Source: Rhodobacteraceae bacterium Araon29
Lineage (GTDB): Bacteria > Pseudomonadota > Alphaproteobacteria > Rhodobacterales > Rhodobacteraceae
Reading direction: 5' to 3'
DNA: 64,000 nucleotides
Assembly: GCA_039640505.1 (NCBI GenBank)
Contig: CP046865.1
Location: 186,001 to 250,000, forward strand
The notes beneath the pieces were generated by a model. The model saw nothing but the letters and a program-made list of their open reading frames with translations, did no database searches and was not told the origin of the DNA. The position numbers and the translations under genes were made by a program. Shown here piece by piece: positions 52,034 through 60,834 of the stretch. Numbering within the stretch: the first letter of the stretch is position 1; each line of letters opens with the position of its first letter.

Positions 52034-53118
52034 TGAACATGGCAAATTCAGTTGAAATCAAAAATCTTGACCTCAGTTTCGGCTCTATTGAAGTCCTCAA
52101 AGACCTAAACCTTGATATCGCAGAGGGCGAGTTCCTTGTGTTGCTCGGGTCTTCGGGCTGCGGTAAATCCACCTTGCTAAACTGTATTGCTGGTCTGTTG
52201 GAAGTTACCGATGGTCAGATTTTCATTAAAGGTAAAAACGTCACTTGGGCGGAACCATCGGATCGCGGCATTGGGATGGTGTTCCAATCCTATGCGCTTT
52301 ATCCGCAGATGACAGTTAAGGGGAACTTGTCCTTTGGTCTAAAGAACGCCAAAGTCCCGAAGGCTGAGATTGAAGAGCGCGTTACCCGCGCCGCTGAGAT
52401 TCTTCAAATTCAGCCGCTCTTGAACCGCAAGCCAAGCGCCCTTTCTGGTGGTCAGCGCCAGCGTGTTGCGATTGGCCGCGCATTGGTTCGGGATGTTGAA
52501 GTATTTTTGTTTGACGAGCCGCTTTCCAATCTGGACGCCAAGCTGCGCGTGGACCTGCGGGTCGAAATTAAGCGGCTTCACCAACAACTTAAAAACACGA
52601 TGATCTATGTGACCCATGACCAAATTGAAGCGATGACCCTTGCGGATCGCATTGCGATCATGCGGGATGGCAAGATCATGCAGTTGGGCAGCCCTGCAGA
52701 AATTTATGATTTACCTATGAATAAATATGTGGCGGACTTTATCGGTTCGCCGTCGATGAATTTCATTCAGGGTGACATCAAAGGTCAGTGTTTCACTGTG
52801 GGTGATCACAAAATTCCCTTGAAAAATTATTCAGCAAAAGTTGACTTGAATGATGGCCAGAAGGCATGGATTGGCATTCGACCTGAGCATGTGGTCGTTG
52901 GAGAAGCAGCCAAAAAATCGGACTATAACGCCACAATAACCGCAGATATTGTTGAGCCAATGGGCGCCGATACATTGGTTTGGAGCGAATTTGCAGGGCA
53001 ACCCTTTAGGATTCGACTTGGTGGTACATTCCCGGTTTCGAGCGGTCAGGAACTGCCTATCGGAATTAATGCCTCTACGGTTTCTCTGTTCGATTTACAG
53101 TCCGAAGAGAGGCTTTAG
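52033..53118 (+). CDS. Carbohydrate ABC transporter ATP-binding protein (UgpC/MsmK type)
   Basis: 361 residues. Walker A GSSGCGKSTLLNCIAGL, signature ALSGGQRQRVAIGRALV, Walker B VFLFDEPLSNLDAKL, switch His in IYVTHDQIEAMTLADRI, and a C-terminal TOBE regulatory domain from about 240 (WIGIRPEHVVVGE). CUT1 importers use one such ATPase as a homodimer. An ATG at 52039 is an equally possible start. The following 200 bp before the isomerase gene show no supported gene. Confidence 0.95.
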   Translation: MNMANSVEIKNLDLSFGSIEVLKDLNLDIAEGEFLVLLGSSGCGKSTLLNCIAGLLEVTDGQIFIKGKNVTWAEPSDRGIGMVFQSYALYPQMTVKGNLSFGLKNAKVPKAEIEERVTRAAEILQIQPLLNRKPSALSGGQRQRVAIGRALVRDVEVFLFDEPLSNLDAKLRVDLRVEIKRLHQQLKNTMIYVTHDQIEAMTLADRIAIMRDGKIMQLGSPAEIYDLPMNKYVADFIGSPSMNFIQGDIKGQCFTVGDHKIPLKNYSAKVDLNDGQKAWIGIRPEHVVVGEAAKKSDYNATITADIVEPMGADTLVWSEFAGQPFRIRLGGTFPVSSGQELPIGINASTVSLFDLQSEERL

Positions 53119-53317
53119 TGCGAAATGTGTCCAAAGGTCATAACCTGCGTGGGATGTGGAAACTCTCCAATGAGTTGATCGAGTGTTCTGTTTTATTTGA
53201 TCGGCGAGAAGAGTCAAAAACGGCTGCTCTTTACGCGTCGTTTTTGAAAAAGCGTGCCAATGACAAAGTGATTTTTGTAATGTGTGGTTTAAGTTCTGCC
53301 ATTTGTGGGTTGTGACC

Positions 53318-54019
53318 ATGGATCGTTCTGAAATAAACGAGATTATCTTGGAAAGTGACGCTTTTATCCGGTCGTTTGGCTATCAATTGCCGCCCTTTGC
53401 CTATTGGACACCCGCCACGCTTCAAGAGCGGGTGCGAACCGATAGCGCTATGATCATAGATCATGCGCTTGGCTGGGATATCACCGACTATGGCAAAGGC
53501 ATTTTTCGTGATCTCGGGCTCTTTTTATTCACAGTGCGCAATGGAAGCCGCCATAATGTCGACCGCGGCAAAGGAATGCTATACGCGGAAAAAATCATGA
53601 TTTCGCACGAACAGCAGATTAGCCCGATGCATCGGCACAATTTCAAAACTGAAGATATCATCAACAAGGGTGGCGCCGCGTTGGTGCTTGAGCTGTTCAA
53701 AGCCTCACCGTCGGGGGACATTGATCAACACGCCGAAGTAACCGTTAGAACCGATGGATCCGAGCGTAAGCTGCCAGCTGGGGCGCATTTAAGGCTGCAG
53801 CCGGGCGAAAGCGTTACCTTGGAGCCCGATTGCTGGCATGCGTTTTGGGGTCAAGGCGGTTCGGTGCTTATTGGTGAGGTTTCCAACGTCAATGATGACC
53901 GCACAGATAATATTTTTCGCGATCCCATTGGGCGGTTCTCAAAAATTAAAGAAAATACAGAGCCCACCCACCTTTTGGTTTCGGACTACGACACTTGGTT
54001 AAAAGGACCTAAACAATGA
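53318..54019 (+). CDS. D-lyxose / D-mannose family sugar isomerase
   Basis: 233 residues from the ATG at 53318; the frame upstream has no family match. It belongs to the cupin-type D-lyxose isomerases (COG3822/YdaE): ISPMHRHNFKTEDIINKGG supplies two His and a Glu for the metal, and SVTLEPDCWHAFWGQGG the last His. The family interconverts D-lyxose and D-xylulose, or D-mannose and D-fructose. In this operon it may feed a pentose from xyloside breakdown into xylulose. Overlaps the next gene by 4 bp. Confidence 0.88.
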   Translation: MDRSEINEIILESDAFIRSFGYQLPPFAYWTPATLQERVRTDSAMIIDHALGWDITDYGKGIFRDLGLFLFTVRNGSRHNVDRGKGMLYAEKIMISHEQQISPMHRHNFKTEDIINKGGAALVLELFKASPSGDIDQHAEVTVRTDGSERKLPAGAHLRLQPGESVTLEPDCWHAFWGQGGSVLIGEVSNVNDDRTDNIFRDPIGRFSKIKENTEPTHLLVSDYDTWLKGPKQ

Positions 54020-54762
54020 CTGATTTTTCATACCAGCTATATTCCTCTAGAAAATTCGGTCCACTTGAGGCGACATTAGAAATGGTTGCCAAATGTGGAT
54101 ATAAGCAAGTCGAGGCATATGGCGGGTTGTACGAGGATTTGGATCGGCTTGAAAAAGCTCTGTCTGCCAATAGTCTTATCATGCCTACAGGTCACTTTGA
54201 TTTGACCTTGGTTGAAAAAACGCCAAACCAAGCAATTGAAATTGCAAAACGTCTGGGGATGACTGCTGTCATCGTACCGTTTCTGGATCAAGATGACCGC
54301 CCCGGTGATGCCAAGGGCTGGACAAAGTTCGCAGACCGCCTTTCTGAAGCTGGCAAGCCTATTTTAGACGCGGGTTTAACCTTTGGGTGGCACAATCATG
54401 ACTTTGAGTTCAATACCCTAGAGGGTGGCGAAAAACCATTGGACCTTATTCTACAATCTGAAAATGGCGTTTCGCTTGAATTGGATTTGGCCTGGGTTGC
54501 GGTTGGAGACGAAAGCCCGGTCGAATGGGTTAAAAAATACGCCAGTAAATTGGTTTCTGTGCATTTAAAGGACATCGCACCCAAAGGCGAATGTGTCTCT
54601 GAGGACGGCTGGGCAGACGTTGGCCATGGAACTATGAATTGGTCAGAAATAATGGACGCCGTGCGCAAAACCAACTGCAGCTATTTTGTCATGGAACATG
54701 ACAATCCAAGTGATGATGTGCGCTTTGCACAGAGATCAATTGCTGCCGCAAGTAAATTTTGA
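54016..54762 (+). CDS. Sugar phosphate isomerase/epimerase (TIM barrel)
   Basis: 248 residues of the xylose isomerase-like/hydroxypyruvate isomerase-like superfamily: LEMVAKCGYKQVEAYGGLYED, LTFGWHNHDFEF, SLELDLAWVAVGDESPVEW, SVHLKDIAPKGE and YFVMEHDNPSDDV, which provide the Glu, His and Asp metal ligands. Shorter than the related protein at 46505. Works between the lyxose isomerase and the Gfo/Idh dehydrogenase, to which it is adjacent. Confidence 0.9.
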   Translation: MTDFSYQLYSSRKFGPLEATLEMVAKCGYKQVEAYGGLYEDLDRLEKALSANSLIMPTGHFDLTLVEKTPNQAIEIAKRLGMTAVIVPFLDQDDRPGDAKGWTKFADRLSEAGKPILDAGLTFGWHNHDFEFNTLEGGEKPLDLILQSENGVSLELDLAWVAVGDESPVEWVKKYASKLVSVHLKDIAPKGECVSEDGWADVGHGTMNWSEIMDAVRKTNCSYFVMEHDNPSDDVRFAQRSIAAASKF

Positions 54763-54773
54763 AAGGCAGATTT

Positions 54774-55910
54774 ATGTCAAAACTAGGTATTGGAATTATA
54801 GGCTGCGGAAATATCTCGTCAGCGTATTTGACATTGGCTCCTTTGTTTAAGGGCATCGAAGTTCGGGCAGTTGCTGATATCAATCCATTAGCCGCTCAGG
54901 AAAAGGCAGATGAGTTTAATGTGCGGGCCCAAAGTGTAGAGGACCTGCTGTGCGCAGATGATATAGATATTGTGGTTAATTTAACCATACCGTCAGCGCA
55001 TTTTTCAACCACGCGGACAATTCTTCAGGCGGGCAAACACGCCTATTCTGAAAAGCCCTTGGTTCTGAGTTTGCAAGAGGGCAAAGAGCTCGCGGCGCTT
55101 GCGGCTGAAAACGGGCTGCGGGTCGGGTCCGCGCCTGATACATTTCTGGGCGGTGCGCATCAGCAGGCGCGCGCGTTGATTGATCAAGGCGCTTTGGGCG
55201 ACATTGTTGGTGGCACTGCACATGTCATGAGCCACGGAATGGAGCATTGGCATCCAAATCCTGATTTCTTTTTTCTGCCCGGAGCCGGTCCAATGCTAGA
55301 TATTGGGCCCTATTACGTGACAAATTTGATCCAGTTGATCGGGCCAGTTAAGCGGGTTGCCGCCTTGACGAGTGCGGCAAGTGCAACCCGATTAATCACC
55401 TCAGAGCCCCGCAGTGGGGAAACAATACCGGTCAAAACCCCCACCAACATCCATGCCTTGCTGGAATTTGAACAAGGCGCCACAATAACCTTATCAACCA
55501 GTTGGGATGTCTGGGCGCACCGGCATGAAAACATGGAATTATATGGCACTGAAGGATCACTTTATGTTCCCGATCCTAACTTTTTCGGTGGCGATGTGGA
55601 CCTTATTGGAAAAGATGGTGATGTTTTGGAAAAACCTGTTTTCGAGCATCCGTTTTCTGTCCCAAATAAGGATCAGATCGATGGAAAAATGGCCAATTAC
55701 CGTGCCGCAGGACTTGCCGATATGGCGCAAGCGATTGCACAAAACCGACCGCACCGATGTTCAATGGAAATGGCAGTTCATGCTGTTGATGTAATGACAT
55801 CGGTATTGAAATCGGGCGAGCAAAAAGAATTTGTTACCGTCAATACCACTTGTGAGCGGCCTGCCGCACTTTCGCCCGAGGATGCGGCCAATTTGTTAGC
55901 AGAGGGATGA
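54774..55910 (+). CDS. Gfo/Idh/MocA-family oxidoreductase
   Basis: 378 residues from the ATG at 54774 with AAAGGCAG 4 bp upstream; earlier in-frame start 54759 is a TTG inside the previous stop. Rossmann motif GIGIIGCGNISSAYLTLAPL, catalytic motif KHAYSEKPLVLSLQEGKEL (EKP), and GPMLDIGPYYVTNLIQLIGP with the conserved acidic and Tyr positions. NAD(P)-dependent sugar dehydrogenase of unknown specificity; second isomerase-plus-Gfo pair of the locus. Confidence 0.93.
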   Translation: MSKLGIGIIGCGNISSAYLTLAPLFKGIEVRAVADINPLAAQEKADEFNVRAQSVEDLLCADDIDIVVNLTIPSAHFSTTRTILQAGKHAYSEKPLVLSLQEGKELAALAAENGLRVGSAPDTFLGGAHQQARALIDQGALGDIVGGTAHVMSHGMEHWHPNPDFFFLPGAGPMLDIGPYYVTNLIQLIGPVKRVAALTSAASATRLITSEPRSGETIPVKTPTNIHALLEFEQGATITLSTSWDVWAHRHENMELYGTEGSLYVPDPNFFGGDVDLIGKDGDVLEKPVFEHPFSVPNKDQIDGKMANYRAAGLADMAQAIAQNRPHRCSMEMAVHAVDVMTSVLKSGEQKEFVTVNTTCERPAALSPEDAANLLAEG

Positions 55911-55920
55911 AAAGGGATTG

Positions 55921-57537
55921 ATGATAAGCAATCCGATCCTTCCCGGATTTAACGCTGACCCATCGATTTGCCGGGTTGGCCCGGATTACTTCATCGCAAC
56001 GTCTACCTTTGAATGGTATCCGGGTGTGCAAATCCACCACTCAACGGATTTGATCAATTGGAAATTGGTCTCTAGACCTCTGAAGCGGGTCGCACAGTTA
56101 GACATGCGCGGTAATCCTGATAGCTGTGGGATTTGGGCGCCGTGTCTTTCGTATTCGAATGGAAAATTCTGGTTGGTTTATACAGATGTAAAGCGTCTTG
56201 ATGGCGCTTTTAAGGATACTCATAACTACATTGTAACGTGCTCCGACATCGACGGTGACTGGTCAGATCCCACTTATGTAAATTCATCCGGATTTGATCC
56301 ATCGCTTTTTCATGATCGCGATGGTCAGAAGTGGTTTTTAAACATGCAATGGAACCACCGGGGTGATGGGACTGGCGGGAACCCTGCAAATGCTAGTTTT
56401 GATGGTATCCTATTGCAAAGATGGTCGGAATCTGGTGGCCTTACTGGGCCTGTTCATAATATATTTGCAGGCTCGCCCCTTGGGTTGGTGGAGGCTCCGC
56501 ATTTGTTTTGGCGGGATGGGTATTATTACCTAACCACGGCAGAGGGCGGCACGGGGTATGATCATGCGGTCACTATGGCGCGTTCAAAAGACATCACTGG
56601 GCCTTATGAATTGCATCCAAACGCGCATCTGATTTGCCATTCCAATGCCCCCGATGACCCCATTCAAAGAACCGGTCACGGGCAGTATGTTGAAACGCTG
56701 GATGGCGAATTTTATCATACATTTCTGATGGGTAGACCGATTCCCGATGCCAATGGGAAAGGCCGCTATTGTCCTATGGGGCGCGAAACTGGCATTGAGA
56801 AATGCATCTGGAAAGACGGCTGGCTTTATCTGGAACACGGCGGCGCTCTGGCGCGTGAAACTGTGCCGCCCCCCAAAGCCGCCCAAACCGCAAAACGTGA
56901 TGTCGGTATTGCGTCAGTATCGCATCGTTTTCGCGCAGGTCTGCCGGATGAGTTTCAATGGCTGCGCACGCCGCACCCTGAGCGGATTTTTCACACTGGT
57001 GCGGATGGGCTGACATTGATCGGGCGCGAAAGCATTGGCAGCTGGTTTGAGCAGGCATTAGTGGCCCGCCGCCAGACCGATTTTTCATATCGGGTCGAAA
57101 CAACGCTCGCCACGTTTGATCCCGATACCTACCAGCAGGCAGCGGGGCTAACCACCTATTACAACCGGCATAAATTCCACGCGCTTGTGGTGAGCTATGA
57201 GGCGGGCGTCGGTCGGGTTTTAAGCCTAATGTCGTGCAACGGGGATTACCCTGAGGGTGCGCTTGAGCTGCCGCTCGCACAGCCGCTGCCTTTGGCCGAT
57301 GGACCGGTTGAGCTGCGCGTTGATGTCGATCACGCTGAACAGCAGTTTTACTATCGCCAAGCCGGCGATTGGATTGCCGCCGGCCCACCGCGCGATGCCG
57401 CATTGATATCGGACGAAGGCGGCCGCGGCGAGCACGCTTCATTTACCGGTGCTTTTGTCGGTATGCTGGCCTATGATCTTACCGGGCAAGGCCGCAGCGC
57501 GCGGTTTGATAGTTTTGCGTATCATGCGTCAAAATAA
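55921..57537 (+). CDS. Glycoside hydrolase family 43 beta-xylosidase
   Basis: 538 residues from the ATG at 55921. The five-bladed propeller starts SNPILPGFNADPSICRVGPDYFIA (base Asp in NADPS), has the middle Asp in NSSGFDPSLFHDRDG and the acid Glu in GLVEAPHLFWRDGYYYLTTAEGG. From about 345 a C-terminal beta-sandwich (QWLRTPHPERIF, GRESIGSWFEQALVARRQ) completes the two-domain form. There is no signal peptide, so it acts on imported xylo-oligosaccharides in the cytoplasm. The linker carries a copy of the dispersed 33-bp repeat (residues 327-338) and the 3' half is visibly more GC-rich than the 5' half. Confidence 0.94.
   Translation: MISNPILPGFNADPSICRVGPDYFIATSTFEWYPGVQIHHSTDLINWKLVSRPLKRVAQLDMRGNPDSCGIWAPCLSYSNGKFWLVYTDVKRLDGAFKDTHNYIVTCSDIDGDWSDPTYVNSSGFDPSLFHDRDGQKWFLNMQWNHRGDGTGGNPANASFDGILLQRWSESGGLTGPVHNIFAGSPLGLVEAPHLFWRDGYYYLTTAEGGTGYDHAVTMARSKDITGPYELHPNAHLICHSNAPDDPIQRTGHGQYVETLDGEFYHTFLMGRPIPDANGKGRYCPMGRETGIEKCIWKDGWLYLEHGGALARETVPPPKAAQTAKRDVGIASVSHRFRAGLPDEFQWLRTPHPERIFHTGADGLTLIGRESIGSWFEQALVARRQTDFSYRVETTLATFDPDTYQQAAGLTTYYNRHKFHALVVSYEAGVGRVLSLMSCNGDYPEGALELPLAQPLPLADGPVELRVDVDHAEQQFYYRQAGDWIAAGPPRDAALISDEGGRGEHASFTGAFVGMLAYDLTGQGRSARFDSFAYHASK
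56901..56933 (+). repeat. Dispersed 33-bp repeat, copy C, in frame inside the xylosidase gene
   Basis: Units TGTCGGTATTG, CGTCAGTATCG and CATCGTTTTCG, translated as GIASVSHRFR in the linker between the two domains. Upstream flank CCAAACCGCAAAA also resembles the flank of copy B. Confidence 0.75.
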
Positions 57538-57675
57538 AGGAGAGGAACGGTTAATATTTACAAATTTGTGGTCCCGAAAATTATAGCCTTTTTGGGCAGG
57601 GATGGTTCATTATCACTTTAATTGGGCCTGCCACGCGAACAGCACTATAGATGATATTACGAAAGGAGCTTATAA

Positions 57676-58632
57676 ATGCGCACCCATACAGCAGCGGAAA
57701 TTAGTCACCCGACGGGTAAAAATCAAACAACCCAGCTTAAAGATATTCAAAAGAAATTACCACTGCGGGTTTTATCCCAAGATGATTGGCAGCATTGGAT
57801 CACCAAAGGGTTTGTCGTGGTCAAAAATGCGGTTAGCCGCGCCGATTGCGCGCGACTTGAAAAGGTGCTTTGGGAATTTGATGAAAAGGACAAAGATGAT
57901 CCCTCGACATGGTATGCGCCGCAGCGCCGCCCGCATGTGCGCGCCGAGCTGAACAATGTCGGGATGACGGAAATCTACCACCACCAAACCATGTGGGATA
58001 ACCGCCAAGCGCAGCGTGTTTATGATGCCTTTGTCGATATCTGGGATCAAGAAGATCTGTGGGTGGCCATCGACCGCGCCAACATCAATCCGCCCAAGAA
58101 AGTCAAAGCAAATCCAGAAGGCTTTATTCATTGGGATGTGGATACCGCCGCGCGACCTCTGCCCATTGGCGTGCAGGGCATTTTATCCATCAAGGAACAG
58201 GATATCGAAACCGGCGGGTTTCAGGCGGTTCCCTATCTTTTTGAGTTCTTCGAAGATTGGGTAAAGACCCAGCCAGATGACCGCAATCCGCTACTGCCGG
58301 ATATGACCGGTCTCAGCCGTGAAAATGTCACTTTAGATCCCGGTGATCTGCTAATCTTCAACTCGCTTCTGGCCCATGGTGTGCGGCCCAATCATTCCGA
58401 CGGACGCGTGCGTATGGCGCAGTATTTATCCATGGCCCCGGCTGAACCAGAAGATGCGGCAGAGCGGGCCGAACGGATTAGACTGTGGCGCGAAATTGAA
58501 CCCCCGAACAGACCCGATTTTCCCGGCGATCCACGCGATTGGGAAAAAAATCACTACGGCCCTGCCGAACTGACGCCTTTGGGGCGCAAGCTGTTGGGGT
58601 TGGATCTTTGGCAAGAGGATGCGGCCCAATAG
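57676..58632 (+). CDS. Phytanoyl-CoA dioxygenase (PhyH) family protein
   Basis: 318 residues; AAAGGAG 9 bp before the ATG. A 2-oxoglutarate/Fe(II) dioxygenase fold: HxD in GFIHWDVDTAARPL near residue 152, the distal His in LLAHGVRPNHSDGRVRMAQYL near 235 with the 2OG-binding Arg after it, and the N-terminal TKGFVVVKNAVSRADCARLE. The substrate is unknown; in a sugar locus, hydroxylation or demethylation of a sugar derivative is possible. It follows the xylosidase gene by 139 bp with no gene between. Confidence 0.9.
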   Translation: MRTHTAAEISHPTGKNQTTQLKDIQKKLPLRVLSQDDWQHWITKGFVVVKNAVSRADCARLEKVLWEFDEKDKDDPSTWYAPQRRPHVRAELNNVGMTEIYHHQTMWDNRQAQRVYDAFVDIWDQEDLWVAIDRANINPPKKVKANPEGFIHWDVDTAARPLPIGVQGILSIKEQDIETGGFQAVPYLFEFFEDWVKTQPDDRNPLLPDMTGLSRENVTLDPGDLLIFNSLLAHGVRPNHSDGRVRMAQYLSMAPAEPEDAAERAERIRLWREIEPPNRPDFPGDPRDWEKNHYGPAELTPLGRKLLGLDLWQEDAAQ

Positions 58633-58750
58633 TGCGTGCTCATCCGAGCGATAAAAAAGACCTGTTAAGACCATATGAGTGACGAAATATAGTCAAAAAC
58701 GGATAACAGATTTGGATGGCTGCAAGGGCATCCCAAAAAGGAAAACGGCG

Positions 58751-60106
58751 ATGCCAAAAATTGTACTAGTCGGCGCAGGAAGCCTGCAATTTGGAACCTG
58801 TATGCTGGGTGACCTTTTTCAAAGCCACGCATTGGGTGGATCGGAAGTTATTCTTAATGACATCAATCAAAGTGCCGCCATGCGGACCCTTAAAGTGGCG
58901 CAAGATTTCATTGCGGAACATGATCTTGACTATTCAATTTCGGCGGAGCCAAATCTTGAAAAAGCGCTCTTAAACGCTGATTTTGTGGTCATTTCAATTG
59001 AAGTGGGTGACCGCTTTGCGCTTTGGGATCAGGACTGGAAAATCCCGCAGCAATACGGCATAGCGCAAATCTACGGCGAAAACGGCGGACCGGGGGGGCT
59101 GTTTCATAGCCTAAGAATTATTCCACCGATTTTAGAGATTTGCGAAAAAGTTCTGCAAATTGCGCCAAATGCAACAGTGTTCAACTATTCCAACCCGATG
59201 AGCCGCATTTGCACCACAGTGCACCGCAAATTTCCCGAACTTAACTTCATTGGCATCTGTCATGAAATTGCATCCTTAGAGCGGTTTTTGCCGTCTATAC
59301 TGAAAACCAAGATTGATAACATCGAATACCGCGCAGCCGGACTAAATCATTTTTCGGTGATGACCGAGGTGCGCTACAAAAACAGCGGCAAAGACGCTTA
59401 TGAGGATGTTTTGCAAAACGCAGAAGCGTTCTTTACCGCGCTTCCAGGCTATTCGGAAATTCTGTCTGCCAAACGCGCCAGCGGCACATCGGTTGAAACC
59501 GAAGGCTGGATGGAGGTTGATCTGTCGCATATTCACGATGTGCGGCCCTGGTCGGACCGGTGGCTGTTTCGCGAAATCATCGCCAGATTTGGCTGCTTTC
59601 CGATCACCACGGACAGCCACTTTGGCGAATATATTTCTTGGGCAGATGAATGTTCTGATCATCGTGGGATATTGGATTTTTACACCTATTACCGGAATTT
59701 TCTAAGCGATAGCGATCCCAAAATTGAACCAGTGCTCAAAGAGCGGGTGGTGCCGATTATGGAAGGTCTTGTGACCGATAGCGGCTATGAAGAGGCGGCA
59801 GTCAATATCCCTAATAACGGATTGATTAAGGATTTGCCGAACTGGATGGTGGTTGAGGTTCCGGCGGTTGTAAGCGCACAAGGGATTAGCGGGATAAAGA
59901 CCCCTATCCCCAAGGGCTTTCAGGGTCTTTTGACCAATCAAATCGGGGTTCATAATATGACCGCCGAAGCAGTGCTAAGCGGACGCAAAGACGCGGTGAT
60001 CCAGGCCCTGATGGTTGATCCGGTGGTCACCACTGCCGCGCAATTGCCGCAACTGGTGGACCATATGATTGCCGAGCAAAGACCATGGCTTGATTATCTA
60101 AAATAG
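58751..60106 (+). CDS. Glycoside hydrolase family 4 protein (alpha-glycosidase, NAD/Mn-dependent)
   Basis: 451 residues from the ATG at 58751 with AAAAAGGA 8 bp upstream; the start 72 bp earlier is not family-like. Rossmann start PKIVLVGAGSLQFGTCMLGDLF, NYSNPMSRICTTVH, the metal Cys in FIGICHEIASLERF and His in RAAGLNHFSVM. GH4 enzymes cleave glycosides by oxidation at C3, elimination and addition. As I recall, the residues after the Cys sort the family by substrate; CHE here would point to an alpha-glucosidase rather than alpha-galactosidase (CHS). Last gene of the rightward locus. Confidence 0.92.
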   Translation: MPKIVLVGAGSLQFGTCMLGDLFQSHALGGSEVILNDINQSAAMRTLKVAQDFIAEHDLDYSISAEPNLEKALLNADFVVISIEVGDRFALWDQDWKIPQQYGIAQIYGENGGPGGLFHSLRIIPPILEICEKVLQIAPNATVFNYSNPMSRICTTVHRKFPELNFIGICHEIASLERFLPSILKTKIDNIEYRAAGLNHFSVMTEVRYKNSGKDAYEDVLQNAEAFFTALPGYSEILSAKRASGTSVETEGWMEVDLSHIHDVRPWSDRWLFREIIARFGCFPITTDSHFGEYISWADECSDHRGILDFYTYYRNFLSDSDPKIEPVLKERVVPIMEGLVTDSGYEEAAVNIPNNGLIKDLPNWMVVEVPAVVSAQGISGIKTPIPKGFQGLLTNQIGVHNMTAEAVLSGRKDAVIQALMVDPVVTTAAQLPQLVDHMIAEQRPWLDYLK

Positions 60107-60147
60107 GCAGCGGTTTTGCTGCAAAACTATAGCTGGCCGATGCAGGA

Positions 60148-60834
60148 TCAGACCCCCAGATACCGATTTTGCAGATCGTCGGTAAGCTGGGAAAACGTTC
60201 CCGACCAAACGGTTTGACCGCGCTCTATAATCACAGCCTGATCTGTGACCGTTGCCAGCTCTTTTAGGGATTTATCCACCAGCAAAAAGGAAAGAGCGCT
60301 GCCTTTCAGGCTTCGAATGGCTTGCCATATCTCATGCCTGACAACGGGCGCTAGGCCTTCTGTGGCCTCATCAAGGATCATGAGTTTTGGATTGGTCATC
60401 AGCGCCCGGCCAATAGCCAGCATTTGCTGTTCCCCGCCCGATAGGGTCGCGGCTTTTTGGGCTTTGCGATCCTTTAGGCGCGGGAAAAGTGCAAAAACCC
60501 GCTCAAGCGTCCAATCGCCGTCACGCGCAGCCGCAATAAGATTTTCCTGTACGGTCAAAGGCGCAAAGCACCGCCGCCCTTCGGGCACCAATCCCACCCC
60601 AAGCCGTGCCACCCGATGGCTTGGCAAATGGGCAATGTTTTGGCCTTCAAATTCGACAGTGCCGCTGTGGTGGGCAATCATACGGCAGATGACTTTGATC
60701 GATGTGGATTTTCCCATTCCATTGCGCCCCATAAGCGCTGTCACCTGACCCGGCTCTACTGTGAGATCAACCCCGTAAAGCGCCTGCGCCTTGCCATAAA
60801 AGGCGGTCACATTGGACAGCTGCAAAAGGCTCAT
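60148..60834 (-). CDS. livF: Branched-chain amino acid-type ABC transporter ATPase LivF
   Basis: 228 residues. Walker A MGRNGMGKSTSIKVICRM, LivF-type GVGLVPEGRRCFAPLTVQENL, signature TLSGGEQQMLAIGRALM, Walker B LMILDEATEGLAPVV. HAAT-family importers take up branched-chain amino acids, amides, urea or aromatic acids; this one has no binding protein beside it. Overlaps livG by 4 bp. Confidence 0.95.
   Translation of the reverse strand: MSLLQLSNVTAFYGKAQALYGVDLTVEPGQVTALMGRNGMGKSTSIKVICRMIAHHSGTVEFEGQNIAHLPSHRVARLGVGLVPEGRRCFAPLTVQENLIAAARDGDWTLERVFALFPRLKDRKAQKAATLSGGEQQMLAIGRALMTNPKLMILDEATEGLAPVVRHEIWQAIRSLKGSALSFLLVDKSLKELATVTDQAVIIERGQTVWSGTFSQLTDDLQNRYLGV

Noticed and set aside
53118-53315. 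65-residue open frame between the CUT1 ATPase and the lyxose isomerase
   Set aside because: No ribosome site, no recognisable domain and atypical composition; it begins within the preceding stop and stops just before the isomerase start.
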